Notes: generated by a model from the letters alone, not told the origin. DNA of 64,000 bases from JACKEQ01 sp041389565 (GCA_041389565.1 JAWKRP010000010.1:62001-126000); one strand, 5' to 3'; positions 31,406 through 42,715 are shown, counted from the first letter of the stretch. A program made the numbers and translations.

Positions 31406-32254
31406 TCAGTCGTGCCGCCAGCTGACGCCCGCTCCGAACCCGAAGCCGAGCGACGTGTTCTGCGCGTAGATGTCCCAGGCCGCACGCGCCTCGACCGCGA
31501 GGCCCTCCCAGAGGGTGAACATCGCTTGAGGCCCGATGCGCACGCTCTCTGCGGTGTACGGGTCGGTCACGAAGTTCTTGTTCCCGTCGAGCCGCACCAT
31601 GCCGATGAGCGGGCCCGCCTTGGCGCCGAACGTGCCCCCGAACACCACGGAGTCGACGAGCGTGCGCTCGGTCTTCCAGTTCCGGAACAGCTCCGTGCGG
31701 TGGCGGTACCCCGCCTGGCCTTCGACCCACGCCTTGCCCTTCGCGAGCGAGCCGCCCGCGAGCAGCCAGCCCGTGAAGTCGGTCTGACCGTCGCCCGGAC
31801 GCCCACAGAAGTCCTTGTACACGGAGTCGGTGCAGATCCCGTCGACCCCGTACAGCGGGATCTTCACGGTGAGCGCGGCGGCGATGGGGTGCTTGCGGGA
31901 CAGCGCGATCTGCGGCGTGAGCTCGAGGTCTCCGAAGCGCGCCGTGTACGCGGTGCCCGTGATGCGCCGGATCGCGTTCTCGTCCTCGAAGTCGACGTAC
32001 GAGAGTGCGACCGGCACGCGCGCGGCGACCTGGATCGGATGCCCGTCGGACAGCCCGATCTCGCCGTACAGGCTGTACTGGTGCCCGAAGAACCCCGTGG
32101 TGCCGAAGTCTCCGGTGGAGCCGAGCGCCGGGTCTTCGTCGGGCAGGATGTACTTCGTCGTGCGGTAGTAATCGGCCGACCCCTTGAAGTAGTACGAGCC
32201 CTGATCGCGCGTCCACGGGCCGGCGAGGGCGGTCGCGGCGAGCATCGCGATCAC
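31406..32254 (-). CDS. Outer-membrane barrel-like protein
   Basis: 282 residues. MIAMLAATALAGPW is a short signal. The rest alternates polar and hydrophobic residues in amphipathic strands with aromatic girdle residues (YYFKGSADYYRTTKYIL, YSLYGEIGLSD, GWLLAGGSLAKGKAWVEGQAGYRHR) and ends in LGFGFGAGVSWRHD, near the ending typical of beta-barrels though without the terminal Phe. Similar to small porin/MetA-pathway-type outer membrane proteins. GTG start overlaps the stop of the sulfite-oxidase-like gene (GTGA), so the two are coupled. Confidence 0.68.
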   Translation of the reverse strand: MIAMLAATALAGPWTRDQGSYYFKGSADYYRTTKYILPDEDPALGSTGDFGTTGFFGHQYSLYGEIGLSDGHPIQVAARVPVALSYVDFEDENAIRRITGTAYTARFGDLELTPQIALSRKHPIAAALTVKIPLYGVDGICTDSVYKDFCGRPGDGQTDFTGWLLAGGSLAKGKAWVEGQAGYRHRTELFRNWKTERTLVDSVVFGGTFGAKAGPLIGMVRLDGNKNFVTDPYTAESVRIGPQAMFTLWEGLAVEARAAWDIYAQNTSLGFGFGAGVSWRHD

Positions 32255-33246
32255 GGGCGGACCTCGAACCGGATGCGCATGCCCCCGTCGTACCCGCGGG
32301 ACTGCCCCGTGCCCTCGGTTCCCTGGGTGACCTTCCCGGAGGCCGTGGTGACGCGGATCTCCGCGGTGACATCCCCGGAGACGCCCGTGATCTCGTGCTT
32401 CCAGAGCGTCCAGATGTTGGCGCCGGGGCTGTAGTACACCTCGACGGGCTCCCAGCTCTCACCCTCGTCGAAGCTGATCTCCACGCTCGTGACGGGATCC
32501 TCGCCCGCGTACGACGTGCCGTAGATCGCCACCGTGTCTCCGTTCACGATGGTCCCGTCGACCGGCTGCAGGATGAAGCCGTTCTGGCGGTACGTGGCGT
32601 CGTCCGACCAGCCCGAGTTCTCCCAGAACCCGCGGAAGTCGTACGGCACGAAGTCGACCTCGATCGGCCACTTCACGTTCTTCGTGCCGTACCGCCCCTG
32701 AGCCAGGAAGCGGCACGGGGCCCCGTGATCGTACGGCATCGGCTCGCCGTTCATCCGCCAGACCAGCCACAGCTTGCTCGCGAGCAGGTCTTCCACGGGC
32801 ACGCCCGTGTCGTAGTCGTCGGCACCGAGGAACCTGAGGTCGACCGCGTCTTCCGGTACGGCCACACCGAGGTGTTCGAGCACCTCGAGGAACGGCAGGC
32901 CGCCCCACACGGCGTTGTTGATGAGCGGGTTGCGCGGGTTGCCCCCGATGCACTGCAGCGTGTGCTCGAGCTCCACGGGCACCAGCTCGTCGAACGTCTG
33001 CGGGGTGATGCGCGCCACCTCGGTGCCCTCCACCTGCACCGACAGCGACCACGTGAGCGGGTCGACCTCGGGCTGCGCGCAGCACTGGTACACGTAGAAC
33101 CGCTCGTTGGACGAGATGGGCTCGATGCCGTCTTCGTTCGTGCCGCCCTTGTTCTGCACGTTCACGACGACGTTCTCGCACCCCGCGAGCGCTGTGCTCG
33201 CCGCGAGCATCTCGAGCCACTGCCGCCGTGTCATCCGAGGGGTCAT
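32251..33246 (-). CDS. Tat-exported sulfite-oxidase-like molybdopterin lipoprotein
   Basis: 331 residues. MTPRMTRRQWLEMLAASTALAGC combines a Tat-like RRQWL motif with a lipobox (Cys23). The body is the sulfite oxidase fold: TLQCIGGNPRNPLINNAVWGG has the Mo-ligand Cys99, PMPYDHGAPCRFLAQGRYGTKNVKWP the conserved pterin-binding segment, and the C-terminal ~100 residues a Mo-co dimerisation Ig-like domain (VEISFDEGESWEPV). A folded cofactor enzyme exported and lipid-anchored is logical for this class. Start has GGAGG 4 nt upstream. Substrate unknown. Coupled to the barrel-like gene. Confidence 0.85.
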   Translation of the reverse strand: MTPRMTRRQWLEMLAASTALAGCENVVVNVQNKGGTNEDGIEPISSNERFYVYQCCAQPEVDPLTWSLSVQVEGTEVARITPQTFDELVPVELEHTLQCIGGNPRNPLINNAVWGGLPFLEVLEHLGVAVPEDAVDLRFLGADDYDTGVPVEDLLASKLWLVWRMNGEPMPYDHGAPCRFLAQGRYGTKNVKWPIEVDFVPYDFRGFWENSGWSDDATYRQNGFILQPVDGTIVNGDTVAIYGTSYAGEDPVTSVEISFDEGESWEPVEVYYSPGANIWTLWKHEITGVSGDVTAEIRVTTASGKVTQGTEGTGQSRGYDGGMRIRFEVRP

Positions 33247-33325
33247 CGCGCCTCCAGATGCGCCCTTATGCCGGTGGTGTCCGGACGGTTACCGCCGATC
33301 GCGCGCGCACGCGGCGACCCGCCCT

Positions 33326-33359
33326 ACCCGAACGGACAGGTGTGTTCCTCCGTTCGGGT
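33326..33359. promoter_or_regulatory. Perfect 11-bp inverted repeat upstream of clpA
   Basis: ACCCGAACGGA and TCCGTTCGGGT, perfectly complementary, separated by 12 nt, and 67 nt before the clpA start. Dyad symmetry suggests an operator or a transcript hairpin. There is no T-run, and it does not match the CIRCE (HrcA) element. The 179 bp between the divergent sulfite-oxidase-like gene and clpA hold nothing else I can identify. Confidence 0.6.
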
Positions 33360-33426
33360 GCGCACAGTGACGTGGGGAACCCACCGGGCGACGCGTCGCC
33401 GTTATGGTTCACACCCAGGAGGATCG

Positions 33427-35700
<2,274 letters not shown>

Positions 35701-35715
35701 CGCCCGTCGCGAGCG

Positions 35716-36030
35716 CTACTCCTCGGGCTCCATCTCGCACTGGAGCGGGTGGCCCTGCTCGGCCGCCATCGCTTCGACCTGCGCGATGCGGGTCTCCGCG
35801 ACCTCGCGCGTGTAGATCCCGGCCAGGCCGACCCCGTTGTTGTGGATGTGCAGCATCACGCGGGTCGCCTGGGCCGGCGAGTGCCGGAACACCTGCCGGA
35901 GCACGAGCACGACGAACTCCATCGTCGTGTAGTGGTCGTTCAGCAGGAGCACCTTGTACTTCTTCGGCTCGTCGATCTTCTGCTTCTCGAGGACCGAGCT
36001 GTCGCCTTGTTCCTTGCGCTTGTCCGACAT
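35716..36030 (-). CDS. clpS: ATP-dependent Clp protease adaptor ClpS
   Basis: 104 residues. KKYKVLLLNDHYTTMEFVVLVL and VMLHIHNNGVGLAGIYTREVAE are ClpS hallmarks; the Asn-Asp (LNDHYTTMEFV) and MLxIH motifs form the N-degron pocket. It delivers N-end-rule substrates to ClpA. ATG 36030 is used rather than 36069 because the ClpS N-terminus is short and polar. clpS is convergent with clpA, not downstream, so the pair is not one operon. Confidence 0.95.
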   Translation of the reverse strand: MSDKRKEQGDSSVLEKQKIDEPKKYKVLLLNDHYTTMEFVVLVLRQVFRHSPAQATRVMLHIHNNGVGLAGIYTREVAETRIAQVEAMAAEQGHPLQCEMEPEE

Positions 36031-36071
36031 CCCTCGCTCCGGGTACGTGGGGAGTCCATCGACGGACACCC

Positions 36072-37226
36072 ATGCGTACGCTCTGTATCCCCCTCCTGCT
36101 CGTCCTCGCCTCCTGCAAGGCCGGAACGCGCCTCGACCCCGCGAAGCCGTACGACGTGATGCGGGCGCCCGTGACGGTCCAGCTCACCGAGACCCTCGCG
36201 ACCGGCGGAGAGATCACGTTCCCCGCCCACGGCTCGGGTCCCCACCCCACCGTGCTCCTGCTGCACGGCTCGGGCCCGCAGGACATGGACGCCACGCTGG
36301 AAGGCCCCGCCGGCACAACCGAGCTGTTCGCCGACCTCGCGGAAGCCCTGTCTGCACGGGGTTTCGCGGTCATCCGCTACCACAAGCGCCACGTCACCGG
36401 CCCGAACCAGTTCGATCTGCCGGCATTCTTCGGCGACCAGAGCACGTTCACCTACGAAGAAGACGCCGCGGCCGTGCTCGACGCGCTCGCCGACCATCCG
36501 CGCGTCGACCCGGACCGCATGTTCGTGTACGGCTGGAGCGAGGGCTCGGTGGTCGCCACGGCGCTCGCGAAGGACCGCCCGAACCTCGCCGGTGTGGTGC
36601 TCCAGGGCCCGGTCGGCAAGCCGTGGAAGGCGCTGTTCCGGGGCTGGTTCGACCTGTCCGTGCCGTACCTGAAGCGCTTCAGTCCCCGCGACGACCAGCT
36701 CGACGGCGTGGAGCTCGGGGTCGCCCTCCGGAGCGCGGCCAGCCTGCCCGTCCTGATGACCTCCAAGATGCTCGTGGTGAGCTACTCCCGCACGTCCGAC
36801 GAAGCGCTCCCGTCCCCCCTGGTCGACACGAACCGCGACGGCGAGATCGACATCGAGACCGAGCTGAAGCCCCGGATCGACGACCTCGTGAAGCTCGCGT
36901 TCGGCCCCATCGGCGCGTTCCTGTCCTACGCCGACGGCAACACGCTCCCCCCCGTGCCCGACCAGCTCGACGGGGTCACCGTCCCCTTCCTCGTGCTCCA
37001 GGGCCTGCAAGACGCCCACACCCCGCCCGACAACGCCGACCTCATCGAAGCGAAGCTCGCGTCGCTCCAGCACCCCGACTACGAGATCGTCCGGCTGGAA
37101 GGGGTCGGTCACACCCTCGGGCGCGCGAACGACCCCGTCGACGACCTCGGACGCCCCATGGTGCCCGCGGCCGTCGAGATCATCGTCGACTGGCTCGCCG
37201 CCCACGCGAAGCCGAAGAAGAAGTGA
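36072..37226 (+). CDS. Alpha/beta-hydrolase lipoprotein
   Basis: 384 residues. MRTLCIPLLLVLASC is a lipoprotein signal (Cys15). The hydrolase fold follows: TVLLLHGSGPQDMD (oxyanion), YGWSEGS with nucleophile Ser156, FLVLQGLQDAHTPPDNA near the acidic residue, and GVGHTLGR with the catalytic His. Likely an esterase or dienelactone-like hydrolase facing the periplasm or surface. No SD sequence at the ATG. Diverges from clpS (41 bp). Confidence 0.82.
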   Translation: MRTLCIPLLLVLASCKAGTRLDPAKPYDVMRAPVTVQLTETLATGGEITFPAHGSGPHPTVLLLHGSGPQDMDATLEGPAGTTELFADLAEALSARGFAVIRYHKRHVTGPNQFDLPAFFGDQSTFTYEEDAAAVLDALADHPRVDPDRMFVYGWSEGSVVATALAKDRPNLAGVVLQGPVGKPWKALFRGWFDLSVPYLKRFSPRDDQLDGVELGVALRSAASLPVLMTSKMLVVSYSRTSDEALPSPLVDTNRDGEIDIETELKPRIDDLVKLAFGPIGAFLSYADGNTLPPVPDQLDGVTVPFLVLQGLQDAHTPPDNADLIEAKLASLQHPDYEIVRLEGVGHTLGRANDPVDDLGRPMVPAAVEIIVDWLAAHAKPKKK

Positions 37227-37269
37227 CTATCGTCCAAGGCGAGGCACCCGATGATGCGCGGGGCACCCG

Positions 37270-38025
37270 TCAATCGCGGGCCCGCGCCTCCAGCAGTCGC
37301 CCCCTGAGGACATCCGCATTCAAGCCCAAGTGGACCTCACGGTGACAGTTGGGGCAGAGTGCCGCAACGTTGTCGACCGTGTCCGAACCGCCATCGGCCA
37401 ATCGGCGGATGTGATGGGACTCGAGGTAGGGTTCCCCGTCACGCGTGACGAAGGGTGCGAGGCAGCCACACCCTTCGCAATGGCCGCGCGCTCGACGCAG
37501 CGCCCAAGCGCGAACCGCGGCGTCTCGTGCGAAACCATCGTGACTCATCGGATCACGCGGAGGGATCACGGCCCCTTCAGGAGGCTCCGGCCGTGGGTAC
37601 TCGAAGAGAACGTGATGATGCCAGGCCCCCTGCTGATCCAGCTCACAAAAAGCGTCTTCCCATCCTCCAAAGACCCGAACGGCGGTCCCCTTCTTCGCCG
37701 GTTGCCAGCCGAGTGGGTTCCCACGAAGCACGAGAGCCCGGACACACGCTTCACTGACCTGCTCCTTTCGCCCCCTAACCTCGGTATAAACGACCACGAC
37801 CGCCGGGCACACGCCGACGTCTTGATGGGTCGAAAAGAGCTGAAGGCGCCCAGCCACATGGAACTGCACGTAGCGGTTGTTCGACAAGAACGGGTTTTGC
37901 CATTCGCGCAGCACCAAGCAGTCCGTGAAGACATCAGATACCGCAACCATTGGGTGCTCGAAGCGCCCCGAGCAGACGCTGCTCCCAATCGACGTTCCGA
38001 TGATTCCGCTCCTAGTGCTGGACAT
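37270..38025 (-). CDS. HNH endonuclease with an unassigned N-terminal domain (possible acquired restriction enzyme)
   Basis: 251 residues from ATG 38025; ATG 38049 and an internal Met are alternatives. The C-terminal ~90 residues are an HNH nuclease: RGHCEGCGCLAPFV (zinc Cys pair), YLESHHIRRLADGG (catalytic His), TVDNVAALCPNCHREVHLG (Asn, second Cys pair, His). The N-terminal ~160 residues (VVVVYTEVRGRKEQVSEACVRALVLRG; HHHVLFEYP) fit no domain I know. Base composition across 37.3-38.1 kb is clearly less GC-rich and less codon-biased than neighbours, which suggests transfer. No methyltransferase lies nearby, so a modification-dependent (type IV) enzyme is possible. Confidence 0.78.
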   Translation of the reverse strand: MSSTRSGIIGTSIGSSVCSGRFEHPMVAVSDVFTDCLVLREWQNPFLSNNRYVQFHVAGRLQLFSTHQDVGVCPAVVVVYTEVRGRKEQVSEACVRALVLRGNPLGWQPAKKGTAVRVFGGWEDAFCELDQQGAWHHHVLFEYPRPEPPEGAVIPPRDPMSHDGFARDAAVRAWALRRARGHCEGCGCLAPFVTRDGEPYLESHHIRRLADGGSDTVDNVAALCPNCHREVHLGLNADVLRGRLLEARARD

Positions 38026-38157
38026 GAATCCTGCCGTCCACATCGTCACGAGACAACGAGCCCGAGCGGGCGTCGAGAGCGCTGAAGGCGCGGCATCCCA
38101 ACCCTATCGGATCGAAATGCCACCAGTCGCCCCAACCACACAACGAAACCTGGCGAA

Positions 38158-39183
38158 CTACCGCTGCGACAGGATCGCCGTGCAGCCCATCTGGTAGAGC
38201 AGGCGGGCGCCGATGATGGCGTCCCACTCGCTGTCGCCGACCTCCACGAGGTCGAACCCCACGACCGTGCGCCCGGACTCGCGGAGCAGGCGCAGCACGT
38301 GCATCAGGTGGTCCCACGAGAGCCCGCCTGGCACGGGGGTTCCCGTGTTCGGGCACAGCGCGGGATCGAGCCCGTCGATGTCGAAGCTCATCCACACGTG
38401 CTCGGGCAGCGCGTCGATCATCGGGCGCGCCAGCTGGTCCCAGGAGGTGCCGCGCACGAGCTCCGCGCCCAGCTGAGCCCACGGGAACGCGTGGATGCGC
38501 GGGTCTTCCTGCGCCCAGCGGTGCTCGGCCCGCCCGAAGTCGCGCACGCCGAACGTGACGAGGGGGCCCGTCAGCCCGCCGTGGGCGAGCACGTTGCCCA
38601 TGATGCTGGCATGCGACCAGGTGAACCCCTGGTACGCGACGCGGAGGTCGAGGTGGGCGTCGAGGTGGAGCACGCCGAGCCCCGGGAAGCGCCGCGCGGC
38701 TTCGCGGATGGCGCCGAACGGCACGCTGTGGTCGCCGCCGAGGAGGGCCGGGATGGCGCCGCGGTCGAACACTTCGGCGGTCTGCTGGCCGACGAGCGCG
38801 TTCAGACGGGCCCCTGCGGCGTTCACCCGCTCCAGGGAGGCCTGCAGCACGGGGTCTTCGCCCGCTCCACCCGCTTCGATCACGGGCAGCGCGTCGGCGC
38901 ACCCCGCGGCGTCGAGCGGCGCGATGTCGGGGTGCACGGGCACGCCGGCGAACCCGGCCTTCCAGGCGTCACCGAGCTCGAGGTCGAACAGGTCGACCTG
39001 GTGGCTCGCCTCCAGCACGCGCTCCGGAGCCCGGGCGGTGCCGCGGCGGTAGCTCGTGGTGACCTCCCAGGGCACGGACACGATCGCCACGCGCGCGTCG
39101 GCGAGGGTGTGCGGGAGGCCGAACCAGCCGTCGTCGGCGGTGCACGACGCGTCGGGATCGAACTCCGAGAGGTCGACGCTCAC
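38158..39183 (-). CDS. speB: Agmatinase/arginase-family ureohydrolase
   Basis: 341 residues. Binuclear manganese motifs are complete: LGGDHSVPFG, LHLDAHLDLRVAYQG, and SFDIDGLDPALCPNTGTPVPGGLSW. Cleaves agmatine to putrescine and urea. It starts directly at the stop of the arginine decarboxylase gene (ATGA overlap), which supports agmatine over arginine as substrate. The stop lies within 10 bp of the lower-GC HNH gene's upstream region, so the insertion point may be here. Confidence 0.92.
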   Translation of the reverse strand: MSVDLSEFDPDASCTADDGWFGLPHTLADARVAIVSVPWEVTTSYRRGTARAPERVLEASHQVDLFDLELGDAWKAGFAGVPVHPDIAPLDAAGCADALPVIEAGGAGEDPVLQASLERVNAAGARLNALVGQQTAEVFDRGAIPALLGGDHSVPFGAIREAARRFPGLGVLHLDAHLDLRVAYQGFTWSHASIMGNVLAHGGLTGPLVTFGVRDFGRAEHRWAQEDPRIHAFPWAQLGAELVRGTSWDQLARPMIDALPEHVWMSFDIDGLDPALCPNTGTPVPGGLSWDHLMHVLRLLRESGRTVVGFDLVEVGDSEWDAIIGARLLYQMGCTAILSQR

Positions 39184-41081
39184 TCCGGGCCTCCGCCGAG
39201 GTACGTGTAGCCGTCGAGACCGCGCTGGTACTCACGGAGCAGGATCCGCGCGTTCTCTCGCGACAACCGCTCGGTGCGGATCGCTTCTTCGGTCGCCATG
39301 CGCACCTTCGCGATGAGGTCGCGGCTCGAGTACTGCACGTAGCCGAGCACGTCGTGCACGCGGTCGCCTTCCACGACGAGGTCGATCTTGTACGTGTCGC
39401 CGTCTTGCGAGATGTGCGCGGTGTTCGTGTCGCCGAACAGGTTGTGGAGGTCGCCCAGGATCTCCTGGTACGCGCCCACCAGCATGATCGCGAGGTAGTA
39501 CCGCTCTCCGTCGTCGATGGAGTGGACCTCCAGCGTTCGCCGCACGTCGCGACGGTCGATGAACTTGTCCATCTTGCCGTCGCTGTCGCACGTGAGGTCG
39601 GCGAGCACGGCCCGACGGCGGGGCTCCTCGTCGAGGCGCTGGATCGGCACGACGGGGAACAGCTGGCCGATGGCCCACGAGTCGGGCGCCGACTGGAAGA
39701 CCGAGAAGTTGCAGTAGTACGTGTCGGCCAGCATGTTCTGCAGGGCATCGAGGTCGTCGGGCACGTACTCGGCGCGCTTCACCGCGGCGCGGATGCGGCC
39801 ACAGACCTGCCAGAACAGGCGCTCCATGCGCGCGTACTGCTCGAGGTTCATCAGCCCCATGTTGAACGCGAGCCGGGCCTCCTCGCGCACGCCGAGCGCT
39901 TCGTGCCAGGCGCTCTGGTACGTGCGGGCGTTCACGGAGTCGTAGATGCTCCGCATGTCGCGCAGCGGCTCGGGGTCGTCGTCCTGCTGGTTCGCCGGAC
40001 GCCCTTCGGTGGGCCGCTGCTCGACCCCGGTGACGTCGAACACGAGCATGGAGTGGTGTGCGACGAGCGAGCGACCGCTCTCCGTGATCAGGTTCGGATG
40101 CGGAATCTCGGCGTCGTCGCACGCGCTCATCACGTACGCGACCACGTCGGCGGCGTACTCGAAGTCGGAGTAGTTCCGCGAGCTGTCGAAGTCGGTACGC
40201 GAGCCGTCGTAGTCCACGCCCAGCCCGCCTCCCACGTCGAACAGCCCCATGGGCGCGCCCATCGCGGCGAGCTCCACGTACATCCGCGTCGACTCGCGCA
40301 GCGCCGCCTTGAACGTGCGGATGCCCGTGATCTGCGAGCCGATGTGGAAGTGCAGGAGACGCAGGCAGTCGAGCCGACCGGCGTCTTCGAGCTCCCGCAC
40401 GACCTCGACGATCTGGAGCGCGGTGAGCCCGAACTTCGCGCGGTCTCCGCTGCTCGAGCTCCACCGGCCCTTTCCGGGGCTCGACAGCTTCGCGCGGACC
40501 CCGAGGGTCGGCGTGACCCCGAGCTCGTCTGCCACCTGGAGGATGAGCTTCACCTCGGTGGGCTTCTCGATCACGATGATCGGGTTCCGACCGAGCTTCG
40601 CAGCGAGCAGTGCCGTCTGGATGTACCCGCGGTCCTTGTACCCGTTGCAGACGATGTACGCCTCGGGATCGTCGAGGAGGGCGAGCACGATGAGCAGCTC
40701 GGGCTTGCTGCCCGCTTCGAGGCCCATGTGGTGGGGCCGCGCGTACCGCACGACGTCTTCCACCAGGTGCCGCTGCTGGTTGACCTTCACGGGGTACACC
40801 CCGCGATACAGCCCCTTGTACCCGGCTTCGTCGATGGCCTTGTTGAACGCGCCCGCGAGGTCGGTGAGGCGACGCTCGACGATGTCGGGGAAGCGCAGCA
40901 GCAGCGGTGTGTCGATCCCCCGCTCCACCAGCTCGTCGACCAGTCGTTTCAGATCGACCGGTGCGGCCGCGGAGTTGGCCGTGAGCGTGAGGTTGCCCTG
41001 TTCGTTCGCATCGAACAGTCCGCGACCCCAATCGGGGATGTTGTAGAGGTCCTTCGAGTCCTCGACCCGCCAGCGCGCCAT
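39180..41081 (-). CDS. speA: Biosynthetic arginine decarboxylase
   Basis: 633 residues, a full-length SpeA. YPVKVNQQ with the PLP lysine (Lys99), FHIGSQITGI, GLFDVGGGLGVDYDGSRTD and SGRSLVAHHSMLVFD are fold III decarboxylase motifs. The C-terminal half contains the SpeA-specific helical insert and YYLAIMLVGAYQEILGDLHNLFGD. Makes agmatine, passed to SpeB for putrescine. First gene of a two-gene operon; the promoter must lie in the 73 bp before 41155 or upstream on that side. Confidence 0.96.
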   Translation of the reverse strand: MARWRVEDSKDLYNIPDWGRGLFDANEQGNLTLTANSAAAPVDLKRLVDELVERGIDTPLLLRFPDIVERRLTDLAGAFNKAIDEAGYKGLYRGVYPVKVNQQRHLVEDVVRYARPHHMGLEAGSKPELLIVLALLDDPEAYIVCNGYKDRGYIQTALLAAKLGRNPIIVIEKPTEVKLILQVADELGVTPTLGVRAKLSSPGKGRWSSSSGDRAKFGLTALQIVEVVRELEDAGRLDCLRLLHFHIGSQITGIRTFKAALRESTRMYVELAAMGAPMGLFDVGGGLGVDYDGSRTDFDSSRNYSDFEYAADVVAYVMSACDDAEIPHPNLITESGRSLVAHHSMLVFDVTGVEQRPTEGRPANQQDDDPEPLRDMRSIYDSVNARTYQSAWHEALGVREEARLAFNMGLMNLEQYARMERLFWQVCGRIRAAVKRAEYVPDDLDALQNMLADTYYCNFSVFQSAPDSWAIGQLFPVVPIQRLDEEPRRRAVLADLTCDSDGKMDKFIDRRDVRRTLEVHSIDDGERYYLAIMLVGAYQEILGDLHNLFGDTNTAHISQDGDTYKIDLVVEGDRVHDVLGYVQYSSRDLIAKVRMATEEAIRTERLSRENARILLREYQRGLDGYTYLGGGPE

Positions 41082-41154
41082 TCACTTCTCCCGGGCAACG
41101 GCACGCTGGCCGTATGACCCCACCGGGCGAGGTGCAATGGCCCTGCAGCGGAGT

Positions 41155-42222
41155 TCACGGATCGCGCAGTACCAGCGTCGACAGCACGGGCCGGTGATCC
41201 GAGCATCCCACCTGGGGCACCTCCGCACCGCGCACCGCGAACGCATCGCTCGCGTAGATGTAGTCGATACGCAGCGGGAGCCAGTCCATCGCGAGCTTGG
41301 TGGCGCCCATCCCGAGCCCGCCACGCTCCCACACATCCGTGAGGTGCTGGCGGAGCGCCGCGTGGAGGTAGAAGTCGCGCGTGCTGTTGAAGTCGCCGGC
41401 CACCACGGTCGGATCGCGGAACCGGGCCACGCGATCGAGCAGCGCAGCGGACTGGTTCGCCTGGCCCTTCGCGGTCTGCCGGGCGTGCTCGGCCTCTCCA
41501 GACCCCAGCCGGTACGGCGTGAGATGCACGGCGAGCAGGTTGAACACCCGCCCGCCGACGTTCACCTCGGTGAGCACGTAGTGCCAGTCCTCGTCGTCGA
41601 CGAAGCGCCGTGCGGCCCCGTTCACGAGGCGCGTACCATTGCGCGCACACGCCGCGAGACCGCCGTGCCGGTCGGCCCCGTTGGACTGGTACGTACCGTG
41701 GACGCAGTCGAGGCCGAGCGGACCGCTGAGGGCCGCCAGGTTCTCCCGGCTCACCTCGAGCAGCGTGACGACGTCGGGGTCGGCGGCCCGGATGGCGTCC
41801 ACCACGCAGGCCAGCGGATCGCCGCCATCGTCGGGCCCGCCCCACAGGCGTCGGACGTTCCACGACATCACGCTCACCTCGGCTCCCGGCGCGTCCTCCG
41901 AGCGCACCGCGAACCCGGGGCCCCAGAGCACGGCCATGCTCCCGAGGCCGACAGTGAGGATCGCGGGGAGCGAGCGCCGGTCGGGGACCACGCACCACAG
42001 CGCGAACACCGCGACGGCGTGGGCCACGAACAGGTACGGAAGCACGAACAGGACGGCCGTCAGCCACACCGCGGGCGCGCGGTCGATCCTCCCCATGAGC
42101 GCGACCCCGAGGAGCGCGACCAGGCCGATGGAGGCCGCCAGCACGGCGCCGGAGGCGAGCCAACCTCCACGGAGCCCGGCGGACGGGGGTCCACTCGGCG
42201 CCCCGGTCCCGGAGGGCTCCAT
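41155..42222 (-). CDS. EEP-family hydrolase with three N-terminal membrane helices
   Basis: 355 residues from ATG 42222 (GTG 42258 would overlap the upstream flavin reductase gene). Three membrane helices at about residues 15-40, 50-75 and 80-97 precede an EEP domain: VSVMSWNVRR, VVTLLEVSR, LLAVHLTPY, VVAGDFNST and GCSDHRPVLS, with Asn, Glu, Asp and His residues of the active site. Similar in layout to the DUF/EEP membrane phosphodiesterases. The active domain should face the periplasm. Only 10 bp downstream of the flavin reductase, so probably co-transcribed. Confidence 0.8.
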   Translation of the reverse strand: MEPSGTGAPSGPPSAGLRGGWLASGAVLAASIGLVALLGVALMGRIDRAPAVWLTAVLFVLPYLFVAHAVAVFALWCVVPDRRSLPAILTVGLGSMAVLWGPGFAVRSEDAPGAEVSVMSWNVRRLWGGPDDGGDPLACVVDAIRAADPDVVTLLEVSRENLAALSGPLGLDCVHGTYQSNGADRHGGLAACARNGTRLVNGAARRFVDDEDWHYVLTEVNVGGRVFNLLAVHLTPYRLGSGEAEHARQTAKGQANQSAALLDRVARFRDPTVVAGDFNSTRDFYLHAALRQHLTDVWERGGLGMGATKLAMDWLPLRIDYIYASDAFAVRGAEVPQVGCSDHRPVLSTLVLRDP

Positions 42223-42232
42223 GTCGGGCGGA

Positions 42233-42715
42233 TCAGGAGGTGACGGTGCGGTAGGCACGCCGGAAGTACATCAGAGGCTGGCCGTCGGATGCGTGGGTCT
42301 CGACGACCCGACCGATGAGGATGGTGTGGTCGCCCGCTTCGACGGCCTGGTGCAGCTCGCAGCCGAGCCACGCCATCGCGCCCTTCACGATGGGACGACC
42401 GCCGGGCGTGTAGTCGCCGGCGATCTCCGTGAAGTCGAACGTCGGCGCGCGTCCGCGGCGCGCGAAGTAGTTCGAGGCCTCCTCCTGCCCGGTGTGCAGG
42501 ATGCTGACCGCGAAGCTCCCGCCGTCCTCCACCATCGCGGGGAAGCGGTTGGAGTTGTTGATGCACACGAGCACGAGGGGTGGATCGAGCGACACGCTCG
42601 AGAAGCTGGACACCGTGAGCCCGTACATCAGCCCGTCGGTGCTCCGCGTGGTGACCACGCTCACTCCCGAGCACCAGCACGCCAACGCGTCCTTGAAGCC
42701 ATCTGCCAGCGACAT
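42233..42715 (-). CDS. Flavin reductase-like (FMN-binding split barrel) protein
   Basis: 160 residues. MSLADGFKDALACWCSGVSVVTTRSTDG, then YGLTVSSFSSVSLDPPLVLVCINNSNRFPAMV and FAVSILHTGQEEASNYFARRG are characteristic of the HpaC/DszD-type flavin reductases, which pass electrons from NAD(P)H to FMN for an oxygenase. No monooxygenase partner is adjacent. GGAGGGG stands 2-3 nt before the ATG. Divergent from the pentaheme gene (48 bp). Confidence 0.9.
   Translation of the reverse strand: MSLADGFKDALACWCSGVSVVTTRSTDGLMYGLTVSSFSSVSLDPPLVLVCINNSNRFPAMVEDGGSFAVSILHTGQEEASNYFARRGRAPTFDFTEIAGDYTPGGRPIVKGAMAWLGCELHQAVEAGDHTILIGRVVETHASDGQPLMYFRRAYRTVTS

Noticed and set aside
33326..33359. CIRCE-type HrcA site
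   Set aside because: The dyad sequence and spacing do not match TTAGCACTC-N9-GAGTGCTAA.
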